Shown here: piece after piece, positions 22,429 to 30,927 of the stretch
How positions within the stretch are numbered: the stretch's first letter is position 1
Layout: each line of letters opens with the position of its first letter
Assembly (NCBI GenBank): GCA_964428355.1
Contig: CAYRYU010000075.1
Location: 1-35,687, forward strand
From: CAYRYU01 sp964428355
GTDB lineage: Bacteria > Muiribacteriota > Ozemobacteria > Ozemobacterales > Ozemobacteraceae
DNA length: 35,687 bases
Reading direction: 5' to 3'
Made by a program: the position numbers and the translations under genes
The notes under the pieces: model-generated
Told to the model about the DNA's origin: nothing
Database searches by the model: none
What the model saw: only the letters and a program-made list of their open reading frames with translations

Positions 22429-25182
22429 TCAGCAGCCGCCGCTGGCTCCACCGCCGCCGCCGCCGCCGCCGCCACCGCCGCCACCGCCGCCCGACGGGGT
22501 CTTGTGCATCTTCCCGCATTTCGGGCATTGGTAAACGGGGGACCCCTTCCCAGAGCTTCCGGGGGTACCCGAACTGCCCGGGGAGCCTGAGGATTCCTTG
22601 CCCACGCCGGTTCCCCCGCCGGGGCCTTCGGCATCCTTACCTTTTCCGATGGACCCGCCCGGACCGCCATCGGATTCCTTTCCGTAACCATCGGCCTGGC
22701 CGGGACCGCCTTCAGACTCCTTGCCGTAACCTTCGGCATTACCCGGGCCTCCTTCGGACTCCTTGCCGAAACCATCAGCCTGGCCGGGACCACCCTCGGA
22801 CTCCTTTCCGAGACCTTCAGCCGAACCCGGGGCCCCCGTGTTTTCGAGGCCCTTCCCCTCGATATCGCCTTCGCCGCCTGGGGTTTTGGATTCCTTCCCC
22901 TGGCCGTCGGTCGAAGCGGCTCCGCCGCCCTCGGCTTCCTTGGTCCATTTGCCTTCCCCGCCTCCACCGGCCGGCGAGCCGCCCGGGGGACAGGGTTCGG
23001 TCCAGACGTATTCACCCTGGTCGGGCTCCCGGCCCGGAGTTCCAGGATAGACGTTGATCTTTTCGTCCGTCGGGACATTGATCGGAGGATGGGTAGTGGG
23101 GAACATGGAATCCTCCGAAACAGGTCCTCCGGCGGGGTTCCCACTCATCGCGCCGTCACTTTCCGGGCTTCCGGCGGGGTTTCCTCCCATCCCGCCGTCA
23201 TTTTCCGGGGCTCCCGCGGGGTTCCCACTCATCGCCCCGTCCTTGCCCGGTGCCCCGGCCGGCCCTCCGCCCATATTGGTTTCCGAAATCGGGACCGCGC
23301 CGTTGACGCTCTTGGTTTCGGTTCCCCCGTCGAGTCCGCCCGGACCCTTGTTAAAATCGCGGTTTCCGCCGCTGGGGAACGGGATCTTCATGGTCTTGGT
23401 GACGGTGGTCACGATCTTGGGATCACCGGGGGGAACACCGGGGGTGCCCGGGACCCAGACCCACTCGCCGGTTCCCTTCGGGGGCGGCACGGGCCCGGGG
23501 GGATCAGGAAGCGGCCAGTCCTGGAACTGGGCTTTTCTGACTTCCTCGCTCGGAATGATGGCATTCTTGTCGGAATAGTACTTCCGCGCAAACTCGAGCA
23601 GGAACCTTGCCTGGGTATAGAAGTTCCCCTTCGGGTCTTTGAAAAGGTACTCCTTGGACTTCTTCGTTACCGTCACGCGCCCCTTGCCTGCGCGGGAAAT
23701 CTGGATTCCCTTGGAGTTCTCGGTCTTGGTGTCGGTGGTGATGCTGGTATCGTCCTGGGCATCGATCCACCGCGAAGCATCGGGCAGTTCGGACAGGTTT
23801 TCGATGAATTTGTCCGTTTCCTCGTTCATCCGGTCCGGGTTCAACAGATCGATGAAATCTCTGCCGGGATCGTTGATTCCGGGTTCGAAAAGGTCGGAAT
23901 TCCTTTTTGGAGCGGTTCTGCCCAATTCAACTGGATCGAGCCCGTAGGAATTGAGCTTGTCCTGGAGGCTCTGGGGGAGGTCCATTTTCTTGTGGTTCAA
24001 CTTCAGGGCGGTCCGTAAAATGGCATCCTGCCATTCCTTGAGGTTGGTGGTCGTGAACCGGCGGGTGAACTCGGTTATGAACTCGTTTTCGGCCCGGTTT
24101 TCGGATTCCCAGGAAACGTTCGCGGGGAACATTTTCAGGAAGTCCTCGGGAGTGACGGTCTTGGGCGTTTCGGCGTCCTTCATTCCCTGGATGGCCTTCA
24201 TGAGGTCGTCATGAGCGGAAAAGTTCATTACGTACAAGGGCGAGAGGGCGCTGATATAGTTCGAAAGGAGGCGGCGATCCTTGAAGTTCCGGATGTCGAA
24301 ATTCTTCCACGGATCTGCATCGATGCGGGTAACCCGGACCATCCTCTTGAGCGTCCTGGTTCCAAGGCCTTTGGTTCCGGTGTCGGAGGTGCGGGTGACG
24401 GTTCCGAAGGAGTCGCCGCCCTTGTAGATTCTGCCCTCGACAGCGGAGACGCCGGCGACCTTTCCCTCGCATTCGGGGTAGACCTCGGCGGTCTTCCCGT
24501 CTTCCACGCACTCGATCGATCCGAGGGACTTGTTGATATCGACGGAATCGCCAGTATTCACGCGGATCCGGGTCAGTTTGAACGTCTTTCCCGACTTTTC
24601 GTTGGGAAACCGGACAATGCTGACACCGGTGAGGGCGGTTTCGGGATCGGCGAATATGGCTGCTTCGGTCGTGTTGTCGTTCAGGGCGGGTTCGGGGGAC
24701 ATCACGAAACGGCCCGAAACGAGGCATTTGTAATCCCCGTATTCGCCGAGGGCATAGACATTGATGTGGTGGAGCAGCCACAACACCTGCATGTTACGAA
24801 CTCCGGAAAGCGGTTTTTGCGCCGCGACATCCTCGCAGACGACGGTGACCTTTCCCATTCCGGGGCCGAAGGGGGTGAACTCCTTCGTTCCGAAGGTTGG
24901 GCGGCCTTCCCCGGTCACGCTGGGAACCTTGAAGGGCGTCTGGTACCATCGGCCCTTTCGCAGCTCCTGGTCGGCCCAGTCTATGCCCGACAGGGCAAGG
25001 ATCTCGGCCTGCTTGTGCCCGATGACGTGGCTGACCTGCTTCTTTTCGCCGGAGAGATACTGGAGAAGCGAGGACACCACCATGAAGAAGATGACCCCCA
25101 TGATGATCGCGACGAAGGCGATCGAGCCGATCCTGGCCCGGGGGCGGTTCGAAGAACCTGAAATGAACCTAGTGGCCGCCAT
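22429..25182 (-). CDS. PilX/GspK-like minor pilin with repetitive Gly-rich, Cys-terminated tail
   Basis: The product has 917 residues. A short basic leader with R-I-G at 18-20 is followed by a hydrophobic segment (~20-42) and E-I-L-A-L-S-G-I-D-W-A, as in PilX or type II secretion GspK proteins, which lack Glu at +5. Residues to ~590 are a mixed extracellular part. The C-terminal third is low-complexity: four 14-residue P-A-G-x-P units, a Pro/Gly linker, then about five G-G-P-G-x-A-x-G-x-G-K-E-S units, a single C-P-K-C-G knuckle, 15 consecutive glycines and a final Gly-Gly-Cys. Start ATG 25182 has GAGGAGG just upstream. It is the third gene of a run of pilin-like genes and ends at a terminator. 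A tip or adhesion role is inferred. Confidence 0.75.
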   Translation of the reverse strand: MAATRFISGSSNRPRARIGSIAFVAIIMGVIFFMVVSSLLQYLSGEKKQVSHVIGHKQAEILALSGIDWADQELRKGRWYQTPFKVPSVTGEGRPTFGTKEFTPFGPGMGKVTVVCEDVAAQKPLSGVRNMQVLWLLHHINVYALGEYGDYKCLVSGRFVMSPEPALNDNTTEAAIFADPETALTGVSIVRFPNEKSGKTFKLTRIRVNTGDSVDINKSLGSIECVEDGKTAEVYPECEGKVAGVSAVEGRIYKGGDSFGTVTRTSDTGTKGLGTRTLKRMVRVTRIDADPWKNFDIRNFKDRRLLSNYISALSPLYVMNFSAHDDLMKAIQGMKDAETPKTVTPEDFLKMFPANVSWESENRAENEFITEFTRRFTTTNLKEWQDAILRTALKLNHKKMDLPQSLQDKLNSYGLDPVELGRTAPKRNSDLFEPGINDPGRDFIDLLNPDRMNEETDKFIENLSELPDASRWIDAQDDTSITTDTKTENSKGIQISRAGKGRVTVTKKSKEYLFKDPKGNFYTQARFLLEFARKYYSDKNAIIPSEEVRKAQFQDWPLPDPPGPVPPPKGTGEWVWVPGTPGVPPGDPKIVTTVTKTMKIPFPSGGNRDFNKGPGGLDGGTETKSVNGAVPISETNMGGGPAGAPGKDGAMSGNPAGAPENDGGMGGNPAGSPESDGAMSGNPAGGPVSEDSMFPTTHPPINVPTDEKINVYPGTPGREPDQGEYVWTEPCPPGGSPAGGGGEGKWTKEAEGGGAASTDGQGKESKTPGGEGDIEGKGLENTGAPGSAEGLGKESEGGPGQADGFGKESEGGPGNAEGYGKESEGGPGQADGYGKESDGGPGGSIGKGKDAEGPGGGTGVGKESSGSPGSSGTPGSSGKGSPVYQCPKCGKMHKTPSGGGGGGGGGGGGGGGASGGC
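22447..22491 (-). repeat. Gly-codon triplet repeat (15 Gly)
   Basis: Fifteen GGN codons in a row, seven of them identical GGC triplets in succession (forward strand GCC). Length change by slippage would stay in frame and alter only the glycine tail. Confidence 0.9.
22630..22839 (-). repeat. Five 42-base in-frame repeats, C-terminal set
   Basis: Units start at 22630, 22672, 22714, 22756 and 22798. The middle three encode close variants of E-G-G-P-G-Q-A-D-G-Y-G-K-E-S; the outer two are more diverged. All stay in frame within the minor pilin gene. Confidence 0.9.
23123..23290 (-). repeat. Four 42-base in-frame repeats, upstream set
   Basis: Units start at 23123, 23165, 23207 and 23249 and encode variants of P-A-G-A-P-E-N-D-G-A-M-S-G-N; the last is degenerate. 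The period equals that of the second repeat block although the motif differs. Confidence 0.85.
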
Positions 25183-25215
25183 ATCTTCCTCCTCGCCGGC
25201 GACAGCCGGGCAAAA

Positions 25216-25722
25216 TCAGAACTGGTTGGTGGGAAGAACCTGGTTGAGAACCTCGTGGGTTTCCTGGTTGACCTTGAGGACCGCCTTGAACTCGCAAACC
25301 CGCTGGGAGTTGACCGAAACCTCGAAAGACTCGACGTTCCAACTCAGCAGCGTCGGTGGAGCGAGCTTGTCCTTGACAAACCGTTCGTAGTCCAGAAGCA
25401 GCAAACGATGCTGGGGATCCAGAATGATCGCCTTGACGCGGTTATAGGCATCACGGAATATTACCTGGTGGGCTTTCGCCGTTTTCCCGGTTTCGGTGGG
25501 AGGAACCGGAAAGAGAATTCCAGAGCTGAATTTCAGTTCGGATGAGATCCGGAAGTTGAGGGTGCGGGCATAATGGAAGGCATCGAGCTTCTCCGTGATC
25601 TTCTGGGATCTCCCGGCATACCGGAAAACGTACATGAGAAGTCCAAGGAAGACCGAGACGAGAACCGTCGCCACGATGACCTCGACGAGGGTAAAGGCTT
25701 TCGGAACGGGCCTGGTTCCCAT
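25216..25722 (-). CDS. Prepilin-type minor pilin or pseudopilin
   Basis: The product has 168 residues from ATG 25722. Upstream in-frame codons lie inside the preceding gene and are read there in another frame. The N-terminus has V-P-K-A then F-T-L-V-E-V-I-V-A and a hydrophobic helix to about residue 32, the prepilin pattern with Glu at +5, but Ala instead of Gly stands at -1. The rest (about 135 residues) looks like a small mixed alpha/beta pilin head; the GspJ/PilW group is a possible match. GGGAGG lies about 12 bases before the start. It begins 20 bases after one minor pilin gene and ends 33 bases before the Gly-rich one. Confidence 0.8.
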   Translation of the reverse strand: MGTRPVPKAFTLVEVIVATVLVSVFLGLLMYVFRYAGRSQKITEKLDAFHYARTLNFRISSELKFSSGILFPVPPTETGKTAKAHQVIFRDAYNRVKAIILDPQHRLLLLDYERFVKDKLAPPTLLSWNVESFEVSVNSQRVCEFKAVLKVNQETHEVLNQVLPTNQF

Positions 25723-25742
25723 GAGGGTGAACGTCCTCCCTG

Positions 25743-26201
25743 TCAAAATGAAGGCGCCGTCTTCAGACGGCTCATCGAATAGTTGTGAAGGTTGGAACCC
25801 CTGCCCTTCCAGGCCAGGGCCACGTCGATCTGGTAAAGCCCCTTGGAGATCTGGAACACGTTCGCGGTCACCTTCACTTCCTTGAGCTCGACCATCATGG
25901 CATCGCCGAACTTCGCGCGACAGGTATCGGTTACATCTTTCTGGAGACCGGTTTCCGAGGAGGGGAGACTCCCTTCCAGGTTGATGATCCCCTCGACACG
26001 GTTGATGTACCAGTTGGCGACGTTGATAGCCGTGGTGAAGCCCCTGACCATCCCCTGGTAATCGGTTGCCGTAGGTGCGAAAGCGGTCATGACCTGGGTG
26101 AAAAGGAGCACGAAAAGGACGATGCCGATGAGGACCTCCACCACGGATAGACCCCGGCACGCCTTCAGGGATTTGTACCGAACCCCGGCCCGGTTATCCA
26201 T
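25743..26201 (-). CDS. Prepilin-type minor pilin or pseudopilin
   Basis: The product has 152 residues from ATG 26201, chosen because GAAGGTGA lies 7 bases upstream; GTG 26219 would add six residues. The prepilin signal is C-R-G then L-S-V-V-E-V-L-I-G-I, with Gly at -1 and Glu at +5 and a hydrophobic helix. The remaining ~110 residues form a small head that I cannot assign to one pilin class; the position suits PilV/GspI. It is first in a three-gene run (25743, 25216, 22429) with its own candidate promoter upstream. Confidence 0.8.
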   Translation of the reverse strand: MDNRAGVRYKSLKACRGLSVVEVLIGIVLFVLLFTQVMTAFAPTATDYQGMVRGFTTAINVANWYINRVEGIINLEGSLPSSETGLQKDVTDTCRAKFGDAMMVELKEVKVTANVFQISKGLYQIDVALAWKGRGSNLHNYSMSRLKTAPSF

Positions 26202-26254
26202 TTCCCGGTCACCTTCCACTCTCTGCCAAAGAGATATTACCCCTACCTAAGGAA

Positions 26255-26283
26255 AGGATACAGAAATCCCCGGGAAATTTCAA
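26255..26283 (-). promoter_or_regulatory. Candidate sigma-70 promoter of minor pilin run
   Basis: On the minus strand TTGAAA (26278-26283) and TATCCT (26255-26260) are spaced by 17 bases, about 50 bases ahead of the first gene. Two direct repeats sit just upstream. Confidence 0.5.
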
Positions 26284-26311
26284 TGAAACTCGCCCTGACA
26301 TGAAACTCACC
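26283..26311 (-). promoter_or_regulatory. Direct repeat pair, possible activator site
   Basis: ATGAAACTCGCC (26283-26294) and ATGAAACTCACC (26300-26311) repeat with a 17-base step and differ at one position. They abut the -35 element of the minor pilin promoter on its upstream side, where activators commonly bind. Confidence 0.4.
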
Positions 26312-26360
26312 CGGGGATGAATACGTGAGGGGGGGGTGTCTTGTGACGGGCGGGAAACGG

Positions 26361-27647
26361 TCATTCCCCACGGATCTCGATATTGTCGTAATACGCGATC
26401 TGGTCCACCGGCGGACCCGAGGTGGTGACGATCTCGGCTGTTCCCAACATGAAATCCGTCGGCGTGGCCGGGTTGAAAGGCAGACCGGAACCGAGTAACT
26501 GGCCGTTGACAAAAACGTCGGTTTTCCGGCCTTCGGAATCCATGTCCATTTTCACCCGGTACCATTGGCCCGGGGAGAAGGTCTGCAAAGGGACATACTG
26601 GTTGGAATCCTTGATGAACGAGATCGATTGGTTGAACCCCCGGAAATATATGGCGTTGTTCTTGTCGGGGATGAAACCCAATGCGCAGGAGGATTTGGGA
26701 TTGACGACGAACACGTCCACTTCCACGACGATGTGCTTGGGAGGCGGCGTTCCGACATTGATGGGGATCTTCGCCCCGCATGCCGAGTCGAACTTCATCG
26801 AGCGGCTACCACCTGCCGCTTTTTCCGAGCTGACCTTGCCTTTTCCGTAGGTCATGAGGGTTTGCCACCCCGGGGGCGTCTGGCCTTCCGTCTGCCCTTC
26901 AAAGTCCTCGCTGAAAATGATCGAGGAGACCGGAACCTTGGGAGGGTCCGACAGAGGGGGAATGGGCCCGATCGTTGCCGCCGCGGGGTCGGGATCATCG
27001 GCCGCGGGAGATTTCTCGGGGACCTGGAGAATGTCCAGGATCGGGTTGAGGCTTCCCAGTGGCTTGATCTGGGCGGTCTTGTCGGCCGACGTCTTCCGGT
27101 TGGTCCTGCGATCGGCCAGGATCTGGTTGACGAAGGCATCCGCAGTCGAGTTCGGGCTCCCATTGCCAAACCGGGATGGATCCAGCGAAGTGAAGATTAT
27201 GGGTATCAGTCTGCCCACTGCGTCAAGGAGCGTGGTCTCGATCCTCACCCGCCAGAAGAAGAGCCTGGAGACCCGCCTGAAGCTGACGGCGACGTAGATA
27301 TCGGCCTGCATCGGTTTTCCGGGAGTATCGATGACGAAAAGCTCGTAATCCCCACCCTGGAAGTTTCCCATGAATTCGCTGAAAGGCTTGGGCGTGAAGA
27401 ATCTCTTCGAATAGGGCTTTTCCCTTATCCGCGCCTGGACGGTGAGAAATGCGGAAAGGGCGATCGACCTGCACCGGATCACCTCGTCGACATGGGCAAC
27501 CTGCCCGGTGAACTCCCGATTCATGGTAAAAAGGACGACCAGAAGCGGCAGTACGACGAGGATCCCGAGAACGATGAGAGGAAACGCAATTCCCCTTTTC
27601 CAGAAACGGGTTTTCTCGGAAACGGCTTTCACAAAAACGAGCATCAT
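26361..27647 (-). CDS. Minor-pilin-like protein with lectin-like C-terminal domain (paralog A)
   Basis: The product has 428 residues from ATG 27647 (ATG 27644 also possible), behind GGGGGA. The leader ends K-R-G, then I-A-F-P-L-I-V-L-G with Pro rather than Glu at +5, as in GspK/PilX-type subunits; the membrane helix runs 20-41. Residues ~45-200 form a shared domain and ~205-240 a Pro/Ala linker. Residues ~244-428 look like a concanavalin/LamG-type beta sandwich (F-S-E-D-F-E-G, P-G-W, W-Y-R-V-K-M-D, Y-Y-D-N-I-E-I), a fold that often binds carbohydrate. It is closely paralogous to the protein at 33715-34977. It follows the PilZ gene by 46 bases and may be cotranscribed with it. Confidence 0.8.
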   Translation of the reverse strand: MMLVFVKAVSEKTRFWKRGIAFPLIVLGILVVLPLLVVLFTMNREFTGQVAHVDEVIRCRSIALSAFLTVQARIREKPYSKRFFTPKPFSEFMGNFQGGDYELFVIDTPGKPMQADIYVAVSFRRVSRLFFWRVRIETTLLDAVGRLIPIIFTSLDPSRFGNGSPNSTADAFVNQILADRRTNRKTSADKTAQIKPLGSLNPILDILQVPEKSPAADDPDPAAATIGPIPPLSDPPKVPVSSIIFSEDFEGQTEGQTPPGWQTLMTYGKGKVSSEKAAGGSRSMKFDSACGAKIPINVGTPPPKHIVVEVDVFVVNPKSSCALGFIPDKNNAIYFRGFNQSISFIKDSNQYVPLQTFSPGQWYRVKMDMDSEGRKTDVFVNGQLLGSGLPFNPATPTDFMLGTAEIVTTSGPPVDQIAYYDNIEIRGE

Positions 27648-27693
27648 CTGACTTCCCCCATTGAGTTTACCATTCGGGAGGGAAAATGGTTTA

Positions 27694-29151
27694 TCAGGGG
27701 GAGAAATGGTGGGGAGGGGGAAGGATCCGCTTCCAGGCCGAGGAAATCCGTTCGGGAAGGGAAGCCCCTTCCAGGATTTCGCGCGCCATGAAACACGTGA
27801 TATCGGGTATCTCCGCGAGCTTCTCGAGAAACTCGGCGGGGAGTTCCCAGTCTCTTGGGAAAATGACTCCGGAGGGGCATTTGAATGCCACAAGTCGTCC
27901 GCAGTCGAAAACCAGAACCTGGTCCGTGAAAACCATCCTTCCTAGGACAAGGTTCCCTTCGGTATCGACCACGCTTACAAGATGCGTATTGTTCAGGCCC
28001 AAAAAAAGATTCTTTTCGGTTCTCTGGGCTTCCTCCGGCATTTCATCGAGGGGCAACCTGATTTCCTCCAACGATTGCCCAAGAATCTTCGGGGCCAGGT
28101 ACCTCGCGAGTCGCTCCTGGTTCGCTTCACCCTGGATCTCGAGATTTCCCCCAACGATTTCGCCCCGCCTGAAGATTACCTTGATCCGGGCAGGAAGAGG
28201 CGGACCCCCTACCTCCAATGTTCCGGTCAACTCGTTTCCGCGGGTGATCTTCCTGGCTGAGAATTCAGGGGTGAGGACGATGGCGAGCCCGTGGAGGCTG
28301 AGGTTCGCGACGGGGAAGACGCCCTCGTAAGGGTGCTTCGAATGGAACACGGCATGGTCGATCTTCTCCCGAAGAACGAACCTGTTGTAGAGCCGCCTTT
28401 CCTCCTTGACGATGCCCTCGAGAATTTGATCCCGGGCTTCGGGGGGGAGGAAAGCGCTTTCCAGGATGGCCTTCCCGATCTTCATCGCCCGATGGGAGGG
28501 GATATCGAAAAATTCGACCGTCTCAGGATCTGGTCTGGCGGCACGCGGTTTTCCGTTCGGATCGCGGACCTTTCCAGTCCGGAGGATCTTCTGGTCGGAG
28601 TTCCAGGACAGGACGTAGTCGAGGAAATAGAACTCCTCGCCGAGAACGGCCCCGTCAGGGCTTTGCCACAAAAGAATCCGGGTGCCGTCAGAGCCCTGGA
28701 ACATCCTGAGCTTGCGGTTCGGATCCCGGCTTTGCATCAAGGGAGAACTCACCTCCAAAATCGATGCACCCAGCACCTGGGGCTTGAGAAACTCCGTCAG
28801 GACCTGCGCCTGGTTGGGAGTGAGACCGAAGAAAGCACACCCTACCTGGTTCTGGACTTTGTTGCAGACGGTCAGTTGGAGGCGGAGGTGAAGGGATTGG
28901 AGCCGGAGGTCACCCGTGATCCTTGCACCCACTTTCAGGCAATCGACATGCACCGGGTCATCGATTTCGGTCCGGATTCCACCATAGCTGATGTTGGTGA
29001 TGGGAAAAGGACCCTTTCCGTCCATGGCCGCATCACAGTCCTTGATTCCGATCCTCGGAAACTGCCTGCGCTCCCGGGGGGGCTCTCCGGGCATGACGTT
29101 GGGCTCCGATAACCGACCTGCAATCCAATCGAGGAGATGACGAAAATTCAT
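27694..29151 (-). CDS. Double PilZ-domain protein
   Basis: The product has 485 residues from ATG 29151, with GGGAGG six bases upstream; a longer in-frame ORF reaching 29289 lacks a ribosome site. Two PilZ-like segments appear. The first has R-E-R-R-Q-F-P-R-I near residue 30 and N-I-S-Y-G-G-I near 53. The second, in the middle, has Y-N-R-F-V-L-R-E-K-I and N-L-S-L-H-G-L. The Arg-rich lead followed by (D/N)-x-S-x-x-G is the cyclic-di-GMP binding pattern. The first copy keeps it well; the second has His before the final Gly and looks weaker. PilZ proteins control pili, motility or polysaccharide, consistent with the neighbouring pilin genes. It diverges from the AAA+ gene across a palindrome. Confidence 0.8.
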   Translation of the reverse strand: MNFRHLLDWIAGRLSEPNVMPGEPPRERRQFPRIGIKDCDAAMDGKGPFPITNISYGGIRTEIDDPVHVDCLKVGARITGDLRLQSLHLRLQLTVCNKVQNQVGCAFFGLTPNQAQVLTEFLKPQVLGASILEVSSPLMQSRDPNRKLRMFQGSDGTRILLWQSPDGAVLGEEFYFLDYVLSWNSDQKILRTGKVRDPNGKPRAARPDPETVEFFDIPSHRAMKIGKAILESAFLPPEARDQILEGIVKEERRLYNRFVLREKIDHAVFHSKHPYEGVFPVANLSLHGLAIVLTPEFSARKITRGNELTGTLEVGGPPLPARIKVIFRRGEIVGGNLEIQGEANQERLARYLAPKILGQSLEEIRLPLDEMPEEAQRTEKNLFLGLNNTHLVSVVDTEGNLVLGRMVFTDQVLVFDCGRLVAFKCPSGVIFPRDWELPAEFLEKLAEIPDITCFMAREILEGASLPERISSAWKRILPPPHHFSP

Positions 29152-29213
29152 CCTTGTCCTCCCGGGACGACGATTCACTTCGACTTCAATGTTAATGCCT
29201 GGAAAAAATGTGA

Positions 29214-29245
29214 CGCAAGACATTTTTCCATGGGAAAGTCTTGCG
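29214..29245. promoter_or_regulatory. Palindrome between divergent PilZ and AAA+ genes
   Basis: CGCAAGAC (29214-29221) and GTCTTGCG (29238-29245) are perfect inverted arms, with inner arms TTTCC and GGAAA around ATG; a small asymmetry lies between inner and outer arms. Each outer arm contains TTGCG, like part of a -35 box, one for each direction. TTGCGT-18-TAACAT toward the PilZ gene and TACAAT (29269-29274) toward the AAA+ gene are weak candidate elements. A shared operator is plausible. A second small palindrome, GGCAATTTTTGCC, follows at 29247-29259. Confidence 0.5.
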
Positions 29246-29303
29246 CGGCAATTTTTGCCCTTTCCTGATACAATATCCCCATCTGCCATCCCAAGGAGCT
29301 GCG

Positions 29304-30926
29304 ATGATCAATATCATCAAGGAGATTTCGGATTACATCCGCGCACGTTATCCGATCCTCTATCTCGTCACCAGCGAGGAAGGGCGGGCGATGTCAGACA
29401 TCGGGAAGGTTGCCGAGACCTGCGGTAAGCAGATCTGGACCTGGTCGGCGTCCGACGGGATGATCGACCCGAAGGGCATGGAGGTCAAAGATCCGAAGGG
29501 GGAGCTACTGATAAGCCCGCTGAGAGCCCTCCGGTTCATCCAGAAATCGCAGGAACGGGCGCTGTTCATCTTCAAGGACCTTCACCTCTTCCTCGAAGAC
29601 CCGTTTCCCCAGTATATCACCGATCCTGTTCAGGTTCGGAGGCTTCTGCGCGACGTCGCGATCTCTTTCAGGACGAGCTTCAAATCCCTGATCCTGGTTT
29701 CCCCGATCCTCAAGATACCGGTCGAGCTGGAAAAGGACATCTCGGTATTCGACTACCCTCTTCCCGATCAGAAGCAGATCGCGGAGATTCTCGACACGAC
29801 CGTTGCCGAGGTCAAGCGTCTCCATTCAGGGAAAGTGGTCATAGAGCTCGACGACGATTCGCGCGAACGGATCGTGAAATCGGTTTCCGGACTGACCGTT
29901 TCAGAGATCGAAAACGTCCTGAACCGTGCGATCGTGAACGATCTGAGGTTCGACCGGTCGGACGTCCCGTTCATCCTTTCCGAAAAGAAACAGATCATCA
30001 GGAAGAGCGGGCTTCTCGAGTATTTCGAGGTCCAGGAGGACCTCGGAAACGTCGGCGGCCTGGAAATCCTTAAGGACTGGCTGATCAAGCGCGGAGAGGG
30101 GTTTTCCAGCCGGGCGCGGGAGTTCGGGCTCCCCGAACCCAAGGGAATCCTGCTGCTCGGAGTCCAGGGGTGCGGAAAGAGCCTCCTGAGCAAGGCGGTC
30201 AGCTCGCTCTGGAAGCTCCCCCTCCTGAGGCTCGACGTTGGGGCGGTTTTCGGCAAATACGTCGGCGAATCGGAGGAGAACATCCGGCGCGCAATCCGGA
30301 TGGCGGAAGCTCTTTCCCCCACGATTCTCTGGCTGGATGAGATCGAGAAGGCCTTCGCCGGGGTCACCGGAGGAAGCGGCGGGGACGGCGGAGTGGGCGC
30401 CCGGATCTTCGGAAGCTTCATCACCTGGCTCCAGGAAAAGACGGTGCCTGTTTTCGTCATCGCGACCTCGAACGACATCAAGAACCTGCCGCCGGAACTG
30501 CTCAGAAAGGGTCGGTTCGACGAGATTTTTTTCGTCGACCTTCCATCGGCCGAGGAAAGAAAGGCGATCTTCCGCATCCATCTTCAGAAACGCCGCCGCG
30601 ACCCGGCCAATTTCGAGATCGATGCCCTTGCCGTGAAAAGCGAAGGGTTCTCCGGGGCCGAGATCGAACAGGCGGTGGTTTCGGCAATGTTCGACGCATT
30701 CCACGCGAAACGGGAACTTGAATCCGCCGACCTCGTCCATGCGCTCGATGACACGGTTCCGCTTTCCGTAACCATGAAGGAACAGATAGAGAGCCTCCGG
30801 AAGTGGGCCGCTAACCGCGCCAAGAGGGCATCGGCCGGGGCTCCCGCAGTCCCGGGAGGTTCACCGTCCGGCGAGAGGAAGTTCCCGACCGGCCTGGGTC
30901 TATTTTCTGATTTGGAGATGAAATGA
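29304..30926 (+). CDS. Ycf46-like AAA+ ATPase
   Basis: The product has 540 residues from ATG 29304, with AAGGAG five bases upstream. Residues 1-235 resemble the N-terminal half of Ycf46-type proteins (Y-P-I-L-Y-L-V-T-S-E-E). The AAA+ module follows with Walker A G-V-Q-G-C-G-K-S (286-293), Walker B I-L-W-L-D-E (341-346), S-N in sensor 1 (389-390) and the arginine-finger region R-K-G-R-F-D-E (401-407), then the small helical domain. It lacks membrane segments and a protease domain, so it is a soluble remodelling ATPase. Ycf46 relatives are known from cyanobacteria and chloroplasts with poorly understood roles. CheW starts two bases after its stop. Confidence 0.9.
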   Translation: MINIIKEISDYIRARYPILYLVTSEEGRAMSDIGKVAETCGKQIWTWSASDGMIDPKGMEVKDPKGELLISPLRALRFIQKSQERALFIFKDLHLFLEDPFPQYITDPVQVRRLLRDVAISFRTSFKSLILVSPILKIPVELEKDISVFDYPLPDQKQIAEILDTTVAEVKRLHSGKVVIELDDDSRERIVKSVSGLTVSEIENVLNRAIVNDLRFDRSDVPFILSEKKQIIRKSGLLEYFEVQEDLGNVGGLEILKDWLIKRGEGFSSRAREFGLPEPKGILLLGVQGCGKSLLSKAVSSLWKLPLLRLDVGAVFGKYVGESEENIRRAIRMAEALSPTILWLDEIEKAFAGVTGGSGGDGGVGARIFGSFITWLQEKTVPVFVIATSNDIKNLPPELLRKGRFDEIFFVDLPSAEERKAIFRIHLQKRRRDPANFEIDALAVKSEGFSGAEIEQAVVSAMFDAFHAKRELESADLVHALDDTVPLSVTMKEQIESLRKWAANRAKRASAGAPAVPGGSPSGERKFPTGLGLFSDLEMK

Positions 30927-30927
30927 G

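Noticed and set aside
22630..23290. 42-base repeats as a CRISPR array
   Set aside because: Units are contiguous without spacers, vary at silent and coding positions and keep an open reading frame.
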